Shown here: positions 18,167 through 26,347 of the stretch, one piece after another
Layout: every line of letters begins with the position of its first letter
Position numbering within the stretch: position 1 is the first letter of the stretch
NCBI GenBank assembly: GCA_018608405.1
Contig: JABAZP010000006.1
Coordinates: forward strand, 53,427-117,426
Length of the DNA: 64,000 nucleotides
Direction of reading: 5' to 3'
Source of the DNA: Flavobacteriales bacterium
GTDB taxonomy: Bacteria > Bacteroidota > Bacteroidia > Flavobacteriales_E > Vicingaceae
The notes under the pieces: model-generated
The model's input: the letters and a program-made list of their open reading frames with translations, nothing else
Told to the model about the DNA's origin: nothing
The model's database searches: none
Position numbers and translations under genes: made by a program

Positions 18167-18265
18167 TGCTGTAAAATTCGGAATAAAAAAATACAACAAT
18201 ACTGTAGTATCGATACAATTGATAATTTATATTAAGAAATGAACAATGTTTTTAAAGTGAAGGGA

Positions 18266-18273
18266 TACATTTG
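18266..18273 (+). promoter_or_regulatory. -7 promoter box upstream of pdxH
   Basis: TACATTTG matches TAnnTTTG perfectly and lies 50 bp upstream of the pdxH ATG, which leaves a leader of about 45 nt. A T-rich stretch (GTTTTTAAAG) is upstream, but there is no strict -33 TTTG. Confidence 0.5.
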
Positions 18274-18323
18274 CTAAAAAACACACTGAAGTTTCAGTTG
18301 TTATGATTCTAAATTGAGCGTAG

Positions 18324-18971
18324 ATGGAAAATATTAGAGAAGATATGAGAGACCTCCGTAGGGACTTCAATTATGGAACATTGGATGCAAAAGATGTTCC
18401 AAGTAATCCTTTCGAATTATTAAAGACATGGTTAGATGATGCTATTCAATTGAAAATAAAGGACGCCAATGCTTTTGTTTTGTCAACCTCTATTAATAAT
18501 CAGCCTGATTCACGGGTTGTTTTAATTCGAGATATTACAGATAACGCGATTCACTTTTACACAAATTATGGAAGTAAAAAAGCATCTGAATTAGCGAGTA
18601 ACCCAAAAGGCGCGGTCAATATCTTTTGGCCCGACATGGATCGTCAAATTCGAATGAAAGTGGAAGTTAAAAAATTAGATGAAAAACTATCTGATGACTA
18701 CTTTAAAACTCGACCGCGTGCAAGTCAAATAGGAGCATGGGCTTCTATTCAAAGTAAGGAGCTAGAGTCCAGACAGAAATTAGAAGATAAATTATTGGAG
18801 TTAGAAAAGCAGTTTGAAGGACTGGAAGTTCCAAGACCCGATTTTTGGGGTGGGTTTGAATTAGTACCAACTTATTTTGAATTTTGGCAGGGCAGGCCGA
18901 GTAGATTGCATGATCGAATAATCTATGAAGGTGAAGCAGGCGTTTGGTTAACCAAAAGACTTTACCCTTAA
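18324..18971 (+). CDS. pdxH: Pyridoxamine 5'-phosphate oxidase
   Basis: 215 residues, the normal PdxH length. The FMN enzyme oxidises pyridoxamine/pyridoxine 5'-phosphate to PLP. Visible family blocks are PDSRVVLIRDI, HFYTNYGSKKASELASNPKGAVNIFWPDMDRQIR and RPRASQIGAWASIQS. At the C-terminus are FWGGFELVPTYFEFWQG and RLHDRIIY, ending WLTKRLYP. The stop overlaps the stop of the convergent gene by 4 nt (TTAA). A terminator-like hairpin for this gene lies inside that neighbour's coding region. Confidence 0.97.
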   Translation: MENIREDMRDLRRDFNYGTLDAKDVPSNPFELLKTWLDDAIQLKIKDANAFVLSTSINNQPDSRVVLIRDITDNAIHFYTNYGSKKASELASNPKGAVNIFWPDMDRQIRMKVEVKKLDEKLSDDYFKTRPRASQIGAWASIQSKELESRQKLEDKLLELEKQFEGLEVPRPDFWGGFELVPTYFEFWQGRPSRLHDRIIYEGEAGVWLTKRLYP

Positions 18972-19381
18972 TAAATAATCTGAAAAAGCGAAATAATGAA
19001 AAGAACTGTCCACAAGGCGGTTCTTTTTTTGTTGATTTCAACTAATTTTTTGCTAGTGGAATTTAAGTCTTGGTTCAAATCAATTTTATGATGAAGTGGA
19101 ACCGCTTCGAAAAAGGTAAGTAACCATAGCGATGCACATATAACTGAAGATACTAAATGCAACCAAGTAAACTCAGTAAAAATTTGAAATGCTATTATTC
19201 CGGTTTGGGCAAACATGATTGGAGCAACAATGAATGTCACCCGCTTGGTATAGGGAATGTGCCACTTTACCAAATCTTTGTCGCTGAAATACAAAAAACT
19301 AGGATATACAATTAATTGAACCATCCAAATAAGGACGACTGCTCCAAAATCTACAATTACTCGTGCTATTTCAATGTTCAT
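18968..19381 (-). CDS. Small membrane protein (137 aa), DoxX-operon partner
   Basis: 137 residues with about four hydrophobic helices (for example FGAVVLIWMVQLIVYPSF and VTFIVAPIMFAQTGIIAF). The start at 19381 (MNIEIARVIVDFG) is fixed by a 4-nt ATGA overlap with the upstream DoxX-like gene; a longer frame to 19462 runs through that gene. It matches no family I can name. It is the third of three overlapping small membrane genes transcribed leftward, so the products probably act together in the membrane. The 3' end overlaps the pdxH stop. Confidence 0.7.
   Translation of the reverse strand: MNIEIARVIVDFGAVVLIWMVQLIVYPSFLYFSDKDLVKWHIPYTKRVTFIVAPIMFAQTGIIAFQIFTEFTWLHLVSSVICASLWLLTFFEAVPLHHKIDLNQDLNSTSKKLVEINKKRTALWTVLFIISLFQIIY
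19001..19030 (+). terminator. Intrinsic terminator for pdxH, inside the convergent gene
   Basis: AAGAACTGTCC, loop ACAA, GGCGGTTCTT and a following run of T form a stem with G-T wobbles and a U tract, about 30 bp after the pdxH stop. It lies within the 3' coding part of the minus-strand gene at 18968-19381. Confidence 0.6.
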
Positions 19382-19782
19382 GGTATCTTGTAATTGCGGT
19401 AAATAAAAGCCCAATAAATTAAAATTGGATGCACAACTAGTAATCGAACCCAGGCAACCCAAGGGTCGAAGCAGATTGAATCTGAAATACAGCTTCCCAT
19501 TTCAATAAAATAGATATGTGCAGGTAAAAATGCGAGCAGCATTAAAATTATGCCATAAACCGCCCATTTTCTGGTAACACCAAATAACAAACCAAGAGCT
19601 AGGATAACTTCAGCAAATCCGCTTAGCAGGTTTAATTCAGAAATAAAAATTAAATAAGGAGGAATTAGAGGGGTATAAATCTCTGGCTGTACAAAATGAT
19701 TTATTCCTCCGATGAAATACACGAAAAATAGGGTGTAGAATCCTACTTTCTTAGGCAGTGAGTTTCCAGTTGGTTGTTTCAT
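19378..19782 (-). CDS. DoxX-like membrane protein
   Basis: 134 residues with four transmembrane helices in the DoxX pattern: FYTLFFVYFIGGINHFVQPE in helix 1, then PPYLIFISELNLLSGFAEVILALGLLF, a middle helix, and WVAWVRLLVVHPILIYWAF. DoxX-like proteins are small membrane proteins loosely linked to redox or quinone chemistry; the activity here is unknown. It overlaps the upstream gene by 32 nt and the downstream gene by 4 nt, so all three are tightly coupled. Confidence 0.8.
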   Translation of the reverse strand: MKQPTGNSLPKKVGFYTLFFVYFIGGINHFVQPEIYTPLIPPYLIFISELNLLSGFAEVILALGLLFGVTRKWAVYGIILMLLAFLPAHIYFIEMGSCISDSICFDPWVAWVRLLVVHPILIYWAFIYRNYKIP

Positions 19783-20158
19783 GAACAGTTTTTAAAATCA
19801 AGAAGAATGGGACCCACCAAATTAAGTCATTCGTGTACAAAGTATAACTAAACTCAAATGGTACGCTTTCCAAGATAAAGTAATTCATTAGAAACCCAAG
19901 TGGCCCAAAGATTTTACCTAGAAACCCAACCAATACAATTGGCCAATGACGGATGGCGTCATAACTAGCCAACCAATATCCGATGCCATAAACCCCTACA
20001 ATCATTCCCATTCCTTGCCAGATGGTGAGGTTTTCAGGAACTGGCATATGAGTTATTTCAAAGAAGTGTTCAGGTAGCAGAACTACCCATGCTCCCCAAA
20101 TTACATTGTACACTGCGGCTAATTGTAGCACCGCTCCCATCCACGTTTTTTGTTTCAT
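19751..20158 (-). CDS. Small membrane protein (135 aa), first gene of DoxX operon
   Basis: 135 residues from the ATG at 20158 (MKQKTWMGAVLQLAAVYN). A frame open to 20239 would run into the divergent glycosyltransferase start, so I prefer this site. It has about four hydrophobic stretches: VYNVIWGAWVVLLP, MGMIVGVYGIGYWLA, WPIVLVGFLGKIFGPLGFLMNYF and IWWVPFFLIL. No named family is recognised. It leads the three-gene minus-strand set and is 59 bp from the divergent GT2 gene. Confidence 0.7.
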   Translation of the reverse strand: MKQKTWMGAVLQLAAVYNVIWGAWVVLLPEHFFEITHMPVPENLTIWQGMGMIVGVYGIGYWLASYDAIRHWPIVLVGFLGKIFGPLGFLMNYFILESVPFEFSYTLYTNDLIWWVPFFLILKTVHETTNWKLTA

Positions 20159-20217
20159 ATCTTTAATTACAATTAGAACATTTAAAAGTTTAGAATCAGT
20201 TCTTTTGTAAATTGAAA

Positions 20218-21450
20218 ATGAACTTACAAAAACTGCCAAAATATTTAGCGAAATATGCTTTTCGCGAAGATTTGATTGCTACACCTCCTGATCATGCACT
20301 AGGAATGGTGGTAGTGATACCGGCTCACGACGAAGTTGATTTAATCAATAGTGTATGTAGTCTGCAAAACTGCGATAGCACAAGTTGTTCGGTAGAAGTC
20401 ATAGTTGTATTTAATGCGTCTGAGAATTCTGCGAACACTATTCTTAAAAAGAACAATACGGCAAAAGAAAAATTAGAAGCGTGGTATGCAAGTGCGGAAA
20501 ATTCTTGGTTTAGCTTGTATTGTGTAACGGAGAATAACTTACCTAAGAAACATGCAGGTGTAGGATTAGCGCGTAAAATCGGCATGGATGAGGCAGTAAG
20601 GAGATTTAGCACGGTTAACCGTCCTGATGGAATTATTGTGTGTTTTGATGCTGACTCGCAGTGCAAACCAAACTACCTTATAGAAATAGAAAAACATTTT
20701 GAGCTCAATCCCATGTCCGGCGCTTGTTCAATTCATTTTGAACACCCAGTTTCAGGCCCTGATTTTTCGAGTGACATTTATTCGGGAATACAGAATTATG
20801 AATTGCATTTAAGGTATTATAAAAACGGGCTTGCATACGCTAATTTACCTTTCGCATTTCATACCATTGGGTCTTCCATGGCTGCAAGAGCATCGGCCTA
20901 TTGCGAGCAAGGAGGTATGAATAGAAGAAAAGCTGGAGAAGATTTTTACTTCTTACAAAAGTTTATCGATGTTGGCACATTAACCGAATTAAAGACTACG
21001 ATGGTTATTCCTTCTCCAAGGCCATCTCACAGGGTGCCATTTGGAACAGGAAGAGCAATTCAAGAAATGCTTGACGAGGAGAGAGAAATAACAAAGAGTT
21101 ACGCTTTTGATTGTTTCGAAATGCTGAAAGACTGTTTCCAAGATGTTCGGCAGTTTTATTCGTCCAGCGCAGGTGCCAACGAGCTATTACTCGCATTTGT
21201 TGGTCATCAAGAATGGGAAGAAAAGTTAAGTGAAATTCGCTCTCAATCTACTTCACTAGAACGCTTTGAGAAACGTTTTTTTCGTTGGTTTAATGCTTTT
21301 CAAACATTAAAATTTATTCATTTCTTGAGAGATAATTGTTTTTTGAATAAGCCACTAGAAACGGAAGTACCTAAGCTGTTGGAAAAACTAGAAATTAAAA
21401 AGCCGTGGAAGGGTTTACTTGAAGAATTAAGACAGTTGGATCGAACTTAA
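20218..21450 (+). CDS. Glycosyltransferase family 2 protein
   Basis: 410 residues from the ATG at 20218. The N-terminal half is a GT-A fold: VVVIPAHDEVDLINSVCSL near residues 31-49, then CFDADSQCKPNYL with the DxD-type nucleotide-sugar/metal site, and later GEDFYFLQKFID. The C-terminal ~130 residues are helical, with no membrane segment. It resembles cytosolic GT2 enzymes; donor and acceptor are unknown. It is divergent from the DoxX set and its stop overlaps the next minus-strand gene by 4 nt (TTAA). Confidence 0.8.
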   Translation: MNLQKLPKYLAKYAFREDLIATPPDHALGMVVVIPAHDEVDLINSVCSLQNCDSTSCSVEVIVVFNASENSANTILKKNNTAKEKLEAWYASAENSWFSLYCVTENNLPKKHAGVGLARKIGMDEAVRRFSTVNRPDGIIVCFDADSQCKPNYLIEIEKHFELNPMSGACSIHFEHPVSGPDFSSDIYSGIQNYELHLRYYKNGLAYANLPFAFHTIGSSMAARASAYCEQGGMNRRKAGEDFYFLQKFIDVGTLTELKTTMVIPSPRPSHRVPFGTGRAIQEMLDEEREITKSYAFDCFEMLKDCFQDVRQFYSSSAGANELLLAFVGHQEWEEKLSEIRSQSTSLERFEKRFFRWFNAFQTLKFIHFLRDNCFLNKPLETEVPKLLEKLEIKKPWKGLLEELRQLDRT

Positions 21451-21818
21451 TTTAATTGAGTTTTTCTTAAGGATTCAATCTGATTATACAATCTGTCGTT
21501 TACCACCTTATACCCTGATTCTATTAAGGTAAAAATATCTTTTTCCCTTGATTTCAGGTACTTAGAACTTACTTGAGTGGAGCGGAAATGATTTATGTTT
21601 CTAATTTCCTTTAAAGAGTCAACCTTCAAGAAATTAATAGTGCTTTTTGCAGGAAGTTCAACCAAAATAGAGACCATTTCTTCACTTGCACAACTGATCA
21701 ACTCGATAGTGGAAATTGTTCTTCTTTCTAAGAAATGAACCGTTTTCATCACTTTCTCAAAAGTTTGTTCGCTGTATTTAGCAAGAATTTTTAACGCATC
21801 ATCTGAAGAGTAGTCCAA
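21447..21818 (-). CDS. Hypothetical protein, true start probably farther upstream and non-ATG
   Basis: The frame from a TTG at 21818 gives 123 residues (MDYSSDDALKILAKYSEQTF). Translated by hand, the same frame stays open and protein-like for about 40 more codons, with YRYLTYQELELFNEDFSEFL and GINRFEWRLLL, up to a TAG at 21939-21941. That extension contains no ATG, GTG or TTG before 21818; the first possible codon is an ATT at 21935. Either a rare ATT start is used, or the 5' end was lost or frameshifted. The product is charged, helical and soluble with no recognised family. Its stop overlaps the convergent GT2 stop. Confidence 0.55.
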   Translation of the reverse strand: MDYSSDDALKILAKYSEQTFEKVMKTVHFLERRTISTIELISCASEEMVSILVELPAKSTINFLKVDSLKEIRNINHFRSTQVSSKYLKSREKDIFTLIESGYKVVNDRLYNQIESLRKTQLN

Positions 21819-21974
21819 TAATAATCTCCATTCAAATCGATTTATCCCTTTGGAATAGAGGAACTCAGAAAAATCTTCATTAAATAATTCTAATTCTTGG
21901 TAGGTAAGATAACGATATGTTAAATTTGATTCAATAGGCTAAATGTATAGCAGATAATCGAATTAACCAAATGT

Positions 21975-22421
21975 TCATTTCTGTATTACCTCTGGTTCTA
22001 TTTCAATAATTCGAGCGCGTAACTTTGGAGATATAACTGTTGTCTTGTGTGTTTCTGGATCGAAGGCAACCAAAGTTTGTAATGCTTTTGCTGCAGGAAA
22101 CTCTCCTTTCTCATTGGTTGTGGTTACAACAGATTCAAAAGTGAAGCTTTTCGTGCCAAGTTTAGAGATACGCGTATACACTTGCAGTTTTTCTCCAAAT
22201 AAAACTGGCCTTAGAAAGTCAATTTCAACTCTTGCAACAAGAACGTTTAGCTCTTGTATTGAATTAAATACGTCTAATAACTCTTGTGAATATGCAATTC
22301 TTGATTCTTCTAGAAAGTTTAAATAACGAGCGTTGTTTACATGTTGAAGCGCATCCATGTCCATAAAGCGCACAGGTACTTCTAAAATATGTTGGAAATT
22401 GCTCAGTTGATTGTTTTGCAT
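21975..22421 (-). CDS. Acyl-CoA thioesterase, hotdog fold (4HBT/YbgC-like)
   Basis: 148 residues. The 4-hydroxybenzoyl-CoA thioesterase signature is near the N-terminus: VPVRFMDMDALQHVNNARYLNFLEESRIAY, with the catalytic aspartate in the DMDALQHVNN stretch. The middle (VEIDFLRPVLFGEKLQVYTRISKLGTKSF) is the usual hotdog strand set. Such enzymes hydrolyse acyl-CoA thioesters. The phenylacetate genes are 21 kb away, so I infer no pathway link. Confidence 0.88.
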   Translation of the reverse strand: MQNNQLSNFQHILEVPVRFMDMDALQHVNNARYLNFLEESRIAYSQELLDVFNSIQELNVLVARVEIDFLRPVLFGEKLQVYTRISKLGTKSFTFESVVTTTNEKGEFPAAKALQTLVAFDPETHKTTVISPKLRARIIEIEPEVIQK

Positions 22422-22556
22422 CTAATCTTTTTTTCAAAAATCAGCAATTATAATCTTTTATTGATCATTGTTTAATAGTTAGAACGATTAAGACTTGTTA
22501 ATTTACCGTTCATCCTAATTTTTGTTTTTGGATGCAAATAATAGCAACTAAAAATA

Positions 22557-22769
22557 ATGATGACGACAAATGAAAAAGAAATGAAACCTGCTTCAGGTTA
22601 CTCTATGGTATTCACAGTACTTGTTTTAATAGTTGGCGGTATTGCCGGCATAGCTTTGTTTAAATCTCCTTGGTTTATTACAGCATTTGTACTTGCAATA
22701 TTTCTAAGTATCGGTTTTTTCTTTCTTTATCCCAATGGTTCGAGAGTAATGACTTTGTTTGGAGAATAA
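22557..22769 (+). CDS. SPFH-domain protein, 5' fragment (membrane anchor) before tandem in-frame stops
   Basis: 70 residues: a short polar start, two hydrophobic helices (about 17-60) and the beginning of the SPFH/Band-7 domain, ending NGSRVMTLFGE. Two stop codons in a row (TAA TAG at 22767-22772) then interrupt the frame. In intact relatives, as I recall them, the sequence runs on as FGEYxGTV; here the codons after GAA are TAA TAG GGA, and GTVKEHGFYWVNPF follows in the same frame. The full gene would span 22557-23417 (287 codons). A pseudogene, a sequencing error or split expression are all possible. Confidence 0.8.
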   Translation: MMTTNEKEMKPASGYSMVFTVLVLIVGGIAGIALFKSPWFITAFVLAIFLSIGFFFLYPNGSRVMTLFGE

Positions 22770-22802
22770 TAGGGAACAGTAAAAGAACATGGATTTTATT
22801 GG

Positions 22803-23417
22803 GTGAATCCTTTTTTTGTAAGGAAGGCTATCTCGCTTAGAGCAAGGAATTTCGACAGTGAACTATCAAAGGTGAATGATAAATTGGGAAATCCAATTAA
22901 CATTAGTGTGATCTTAGTTTGGCGAGTGAAGGATACGTATCGAGCGGCTTTCGAGGTAGATATTTTTGAAAATTTTGTTCGCGTTCAAACAGATGCTGCT
23001 GTTCGAAAATTAGCCAACATGTTTGCCTATGACAACTTTGATGATAACGAATCTGACGTAACGCTGCGCAGCGGGATGGAAGAAGTTAACGATAACTTGG
23101 AAAGAGAAGTTTCTGAAAGACTTCACATTGCCGGAATTGAAGTCTTAGAAGCGAGAATTGGTTATTTAGCATATGCACAAGAAATTGCTAGCGCAATGCT
23201 AAGAAGACAACAAGCTACGGCTATCGTTGCTGCAAGAATGAAAATTGTAGAAGGTGCAGTTTGGATGGTTGAAGAAGCCATAAATCAATTGAGTAAGCGA
23301 GAAATTGTTCACCTAGATGAAGACAAAAAAGCAGCTATGGTGAGTAATTTATTGACGGTGCTTTGCGCTGATAAAGATGCGTCTCCGGTAATTAATACAG
23401 GTACTTTAAATCATTAG
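22803..23417 (+). CDS. SPFH-domain protein, 3' fragment after tandem in-frame stops
   Basis: 204 residues if a GTG at 22803 is used. The frame is the same as the upstream fragment and coding begins right after the two stops (GTVKEHGFYWV). It contains the body of the SPFH domain (SLRARNFDSELSKVNDKLGNPINISVILVWRV), a helical region (QEIASAMLRRQQATAIVAARMKIVEGAV) and the ending PVINTGTLNH. SPFH proteins form oligomeric membrane scaffolds. Starting at 22803 would drop the first SPFH strand. The sequence beyond the stops shows no further damage, which argues for recent loss or real use. Two small genes follow closely. Confidence 0.8.
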   Translation: MNPFFVRKAISLRARNFDSELSKVNDKLGNPINISVILVWRVKDTYRAAFEVDIFENFVRVQTDAAVRKLANMFAYDNFDDNESDVTLRSGMEEVNDNLEREVSERLHIAGIEVLEARIGYLAYAQEIASAMLRRQQATAIVAARMKIVEGAVWMVEEAINQLSKREIVHLDEDKKAAMVSNLLTVLCADKDASPVINTGTLNH

Positions 23418-23421
23418 GAAA

Positions 23422-23574
23422 ATGACAAATTATAAATTGATTAAAAAAGGCATTTTTGAAAGGGAAAGTAGTTTCGAGGAACGTTTAAATTCTCTTGCAC
23501 TAGAAGGTTGGCGAGCAATTTCCATCACCAAGGACAGTGGCATACTGGTAGTTTTAATGCAAAAAAGTAGATAG
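23422..23574 (+). CDS. Small DUF4177-like protein (50 aa)
   Basis: 50 residues starting 4 bp after the SPFH stop. The pattern YKLIKKGIFERESSFEERLNSLALEGWRAISI, with a conserved Gly-Trp followed by a hydrophobic strand, resembles the DUF4177 family. It is too short for most gene callers but is supported by tight spacing on both sides (4 bp before, 3 bp after). It probably belongs to an SPFH-associated operon; its function is unknown. Confidence 0.65.
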   Translation: MTNYKLIKKGIFERESSFEERLNSLALEGWRAISITKDSGILVVLMQKSR

Positions 23575-23577
23575 CCT

Positions 23578-23739
23578 ATGGCTAAGAAAAAAGCATTTGC
23601 ATTAAGGTTGAATGAAGACTTGATGAAAGCAGTTGAGAAGTGGGCCGCTGATGAATTTCGGAGTACAAATGGTCAGCTAGAATGGATGATTAGCGAAAGT
23701 TTGAAGAAGGCGAAGCGATTAAAGAAGAAAGATGATTAA
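23578..23739 (+). CDS. Arc-family ribbon-helix-helix protein (53 aa)
   Basis: 53 residues: MAKKKAFALRLNEDLMKAVE, then KWAADEFRSTNGQLEWMISE and a lysine-rich tail. This is the Arc/MetJ ribbon-helix-helix pattern (a basic strand with alternating residues, then two helices around a polar NGQLEWMI turn). Arc-type proteins bind DNA as dimers. In Bacteroidota this small gene is often found directly after an SPFH gene. It starts 3 bp after the preceding gene and may control the operon. Confidence 0.8.
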   Translation: MAKKKAFALRLNEDLMKAVEKWAADEFRSTNGQLEWMISESLKKAKRLKKKDD

Positions 23740-23924
23740 TATTCGTTCGTTTAATTCTACTAATTGTTTTATAACAGGTATGAAATAGGTTATCGTGAAA
23801 CATAATGGATTTCTGCAATGCGCAGATTGCCCTTGGTGAAAATTTTAGCTTTTTATGACTTCTTTAATTGTTCCCAATGTTTATTAATTTAACAAGTTGA
23901 TTTATTGGTTAACTTTTGATATAA

Positions 23925-25514
23925 ATGAAACAGGATAGGGAATTTGAATTACTTAAGGCAAATCAGCTGCTCGAACAGATTCAAGAGCTTTCTAAAATGG
24001 GATATTGGGAAGTTGATTTAGAGGCACAAGAGGTTTTTTGGTCTAAAGAAACAAGAGCAATACACGAGGTGGCACCCGATTATGTTCCCGACCTTACCGG
24101 TGGAATAAATTTTTACGACGAGTTATCCAAACCAATAATAACTGAAATTTTCACTAAGGCAGTTGAGAAGAGAGAGAAGTGGGATGTTAAATTAGGCATT
24201 ATCACAGCTAAAGGAAACCATAAGTGGGTGCGGGCAACTGGTAAAGTGCACGAAGATAATGGAGTAGTTACTCGCTTGTTTGGAATCTTCCAAGACATTA
24301 CACAAGAGAAAATTGCTTTGGATGAATTGTTAGAGCGGGGAAATAGCATAGCTGAATTAAATTCTAACCTTGAAGAACAAATTAAGGCAAGAAATAAGGA
24401 GCTAAAGAAATCAAAGCACAAATATCAAAAACTATATGATTATGCTCCGGAAATTATGATTTCAGTTGACTTAGAAACAAATCGAATCATGGAATGTAAT
24501 TTGACTACTTGCTCTAAGTTAGGGTTTTCAAGAGAAGAATTAATAGGACTAGATATAGGTGAGATTTACCATGAAGATTCTTTACCTAGTATTAGGAAGG
24601 CTTACAGTAAATTGAAAAATAGTGGAAATATCGAAGGAGAGAGAGTATTAGTCAATACAAAAGACAATGCATCAATTGATGTTTTCTTGAGTGCAATTGC
24701 CGAAAAGGATGAAGATGGAAAAGTAATTCGATCAAATTCTATTTTGAAGGATATTACCAGGTTGGTGGATGTTGAAAAAAAGTTAAAGGTAATTAACCTA
24801 GACTTAGAAAAGATTGTGGAGAATAGAACGTCAGAATTAAGACAAGCAAATGAAGAGTTGGAGGAGTTTACGTATATCGCAACACACGATTTAAAGTCTC
24901 CACTAGCAAGTATCAAAGGGCATTTGGAAATTATTCGCAATGAAGTGGGAAGATCAAATATAATGGCTGATCGGTCTATTCATTGGATAGAAGATTCTAT
25001 TGAAAATGCAGAGAACAAGATTCAAAATATTATTGACATTGCGAAAATAAAAAATACGAAAGCAGAGGAGTATTCGAAGATTGATTTATTTACGTTAGTA
25101 AATAAAGTCAAAGAGGGTTTAACTACGGAACAAAAATCTCAAGTAGAATCTTTTTCTATTAACGCAAATGAATATATTCAGGTAGTTAGTAATAAATATT
25201 ATTTAGAAACAATCATTAATAACCTTGTAAGTAACGCTATAAAGTACAGAAAGCATGGTGAGAAAGTCGAAATTAACGTAGACTTGAGCAAAAAAATAAC
25301 AGGAATTCAACTCATCATTAGAGATAACGGACTTGGCATAGACATGGCAAAAGATAAGTTGAAACTGTTTAAAATGTTTCATCGAATTCATGACCATGTG
25401 GAAGGAAGTGGAATAGGGTTATATTTATCATCTAAAATGGTTGAAAACTTAGGTGGAAAAATGGAGGTTGAAAGCGAACTAGGAAGAGGTACCACATTTG
25501 TAATTACACTGTGA
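23925..25514 (+). CDS. PAS-domain sensor histidine kinase
   Basis: 529 residues, soluble, with no transmembrane segment. PAS/PAC domain 1 is at about 15-130, a coiled-coil linker (ELNSNLEEQIKARNKELKKS) at 142-168, and PAS 2 at about 168-285. The phosphoacceptor is H321 in THDLKSPLASIKGH. An HATPase domain follows, with the N box NNLVSNAIKYR, the G1 box DNGLGI and the G2 box GSGIGLYLSSKMVENLGG. Cytoplasmic cues read by the PAS domains are likely. It lacks its own receiver, but two lone receivers and an HPt protein follow within about 17 bp of each other, forming a phosphorelay. Confidence 0.94.
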   Translation: MKQDREFELLKANQLLEQIQELSKMGYWEVDLEAQEVFWSKETRAIHEVAPDYVPDLTGGINFYDELSKPIITEIFTKAVEKREKWDVKLGIITAKGNHKWVRATGKVHEDNGVVTRLFGIFQDITQEKIALDELLERGNSIAELNSNLEEQIKARNKELKKSKHKYQKLYDYAPEIMISVDLETNRIMECNLTTCSKLGFSREELIGLDIGEIYHEDSLPSIRKAYSKLKNSGNIEGERVLVNTKDNASIDVFLSAIAEKDEDGKVIRSNSILKDITRLVDVEKKLKVINLDLEKIVENRTSELRQANEELEEFTYIATHDLKSPLASIKGHLEIIRNEVGRSNIMADRSIHWIEDSIENAENKIQNIIDIAKIKNTKAEEYSKIDLFTLVNKVKEGLTTEQKSQVESFSINANEYIQVVSNKYYLETIINNLVSNAIKYRKHGEKVEINVDLSKKITGIQLIIRDNGLGIDMAKDKLKLFKMFHRIHDHVEGSGIGLYLSSKMVENLGGKMEVESELGRGTTFVITL

Positions 25515-25530
25515 GGAATAGAAATAAAAA

Positions 25531-25947
25531 ATGAAAAAATTCAAGAACGTTCTCTTAATTGATGATAGTATTTCATCAAATCAATACAACAGAATCTTAA
25601 TCAGCGAATTAGATATTGCTGAAAATATTGTTTTGGTAAATAGTGCTGACCAAGCACTCGAATATTTGCAAGAAAAACAGAACGGGAGTTATCCCACACC
25701 TAATTTAATCTTACTAGATATCGCTATGCCGCAAATGGACGGGTTTATGTTTCTTGAAGAGTACGCGAAACTACCTCCGGAAGCAACGAATAATTGGTCT
25801 AGCGTATTGGCAATTGTAAGTGATCATTTGGATGGCGATAACTTTGAAAAAGCGAAACAATTTAAAAAGGTTGGAGTGTTGGAGCACATTAAGAAACCTT
25901 TAGATAAAGAGGATATTGTAAACTTAATAGAAGAGCATTTTGAATAA
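25531..25947 (+). CDS. Stand-alone response-regulator receiver (first of two)
   Basis: 138 residues, a single receiver domain with no output domain. The acidic pair is D11/D12 and the phosphoacceptor is D63 in NLILLDIAMPQMDGF. The conserved Lys is in KKPLDKEDI. The switch Thr/Ser position is within AIVSDH. The kinase gene stops 16 bp upstream. With no output it probably works as a phosphate shuttle or by protein binding. Confidence 0.93.
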   Translation: MKKFKNVLLIDDSISSNQYNRILISELDIAENIVLVNSADQALEYLQEKQNGSYPTPNLILLDIAMPQMDGFMFLEEYAKLPPEATNNWSSVLAIVSDHLDGDNFEKAKQFKKVGVLEHIKKPLDKEDIVNLIEEHFE

Positions 25948-25954
25948 TCCTGCG

Positions 25955-26347
25955 ATGAGAATATTATTAATTGACGATAGCCAAGCCATTAATGAAATGA
26001 ACTCGTACTTTTTTAAAAAAAGTTTGAAAGACATTGAAATTGAAACAGCAAAAAACGGGAAAGAGGCGTTAGCGGTGATTGAGAATCCGGATAAAAAATT
26101 ACCAGACTTAATACTTTTAGATTTGAAAATGCCGGTTTTTGATGGTTATGACTTTCTTGAGTATTTAAACAGTATTGAGTTCAATTACAAGGATCAATTA
26201 AATGTAGTTCTACTGACCACTTCAATGAACCCTGAAGATAAAAGGAGAATTTCAGAATTTAAATTTGTTTCCAATTATCTGATTAAACCATTGTCAATTT
26301 CACAAGCGAATGAGATTGTTACCGATTACATGAAGGCAATGAAATGA
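25955..26347 (+). CDS. Stand-alone response-regulator receiver (second of two)
   Basis: 130 residues from the ATG at 25955 (MRILLIDDSQ), 7 bp after the previous stop. A TTG at 25940 would overlap the first receiver. Acidic pair D7/D8, phosphoacceptor D56 in LILLDLKMPVFDGYDFL, switch residues LLTTS and conserved Lys in YLIKPLS. It differs clearly in sequence from the first receiver, so this is not a recent duplication. A 4-nt overlap (ATGA) couples it to the HPt gene. Confidence 0.92.
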   Translation: MRILLIDDSQAINEMNSYFFKKSLKDIEIETAKNGKEALAVIENPDKKLPDLILLDLKMPVFDGYDFLEYLNSIEFNYKDQLNVVLLTTSMNPEDKRRISEFKFVSNYLIKPLSISQANEIVTDYMKAMK

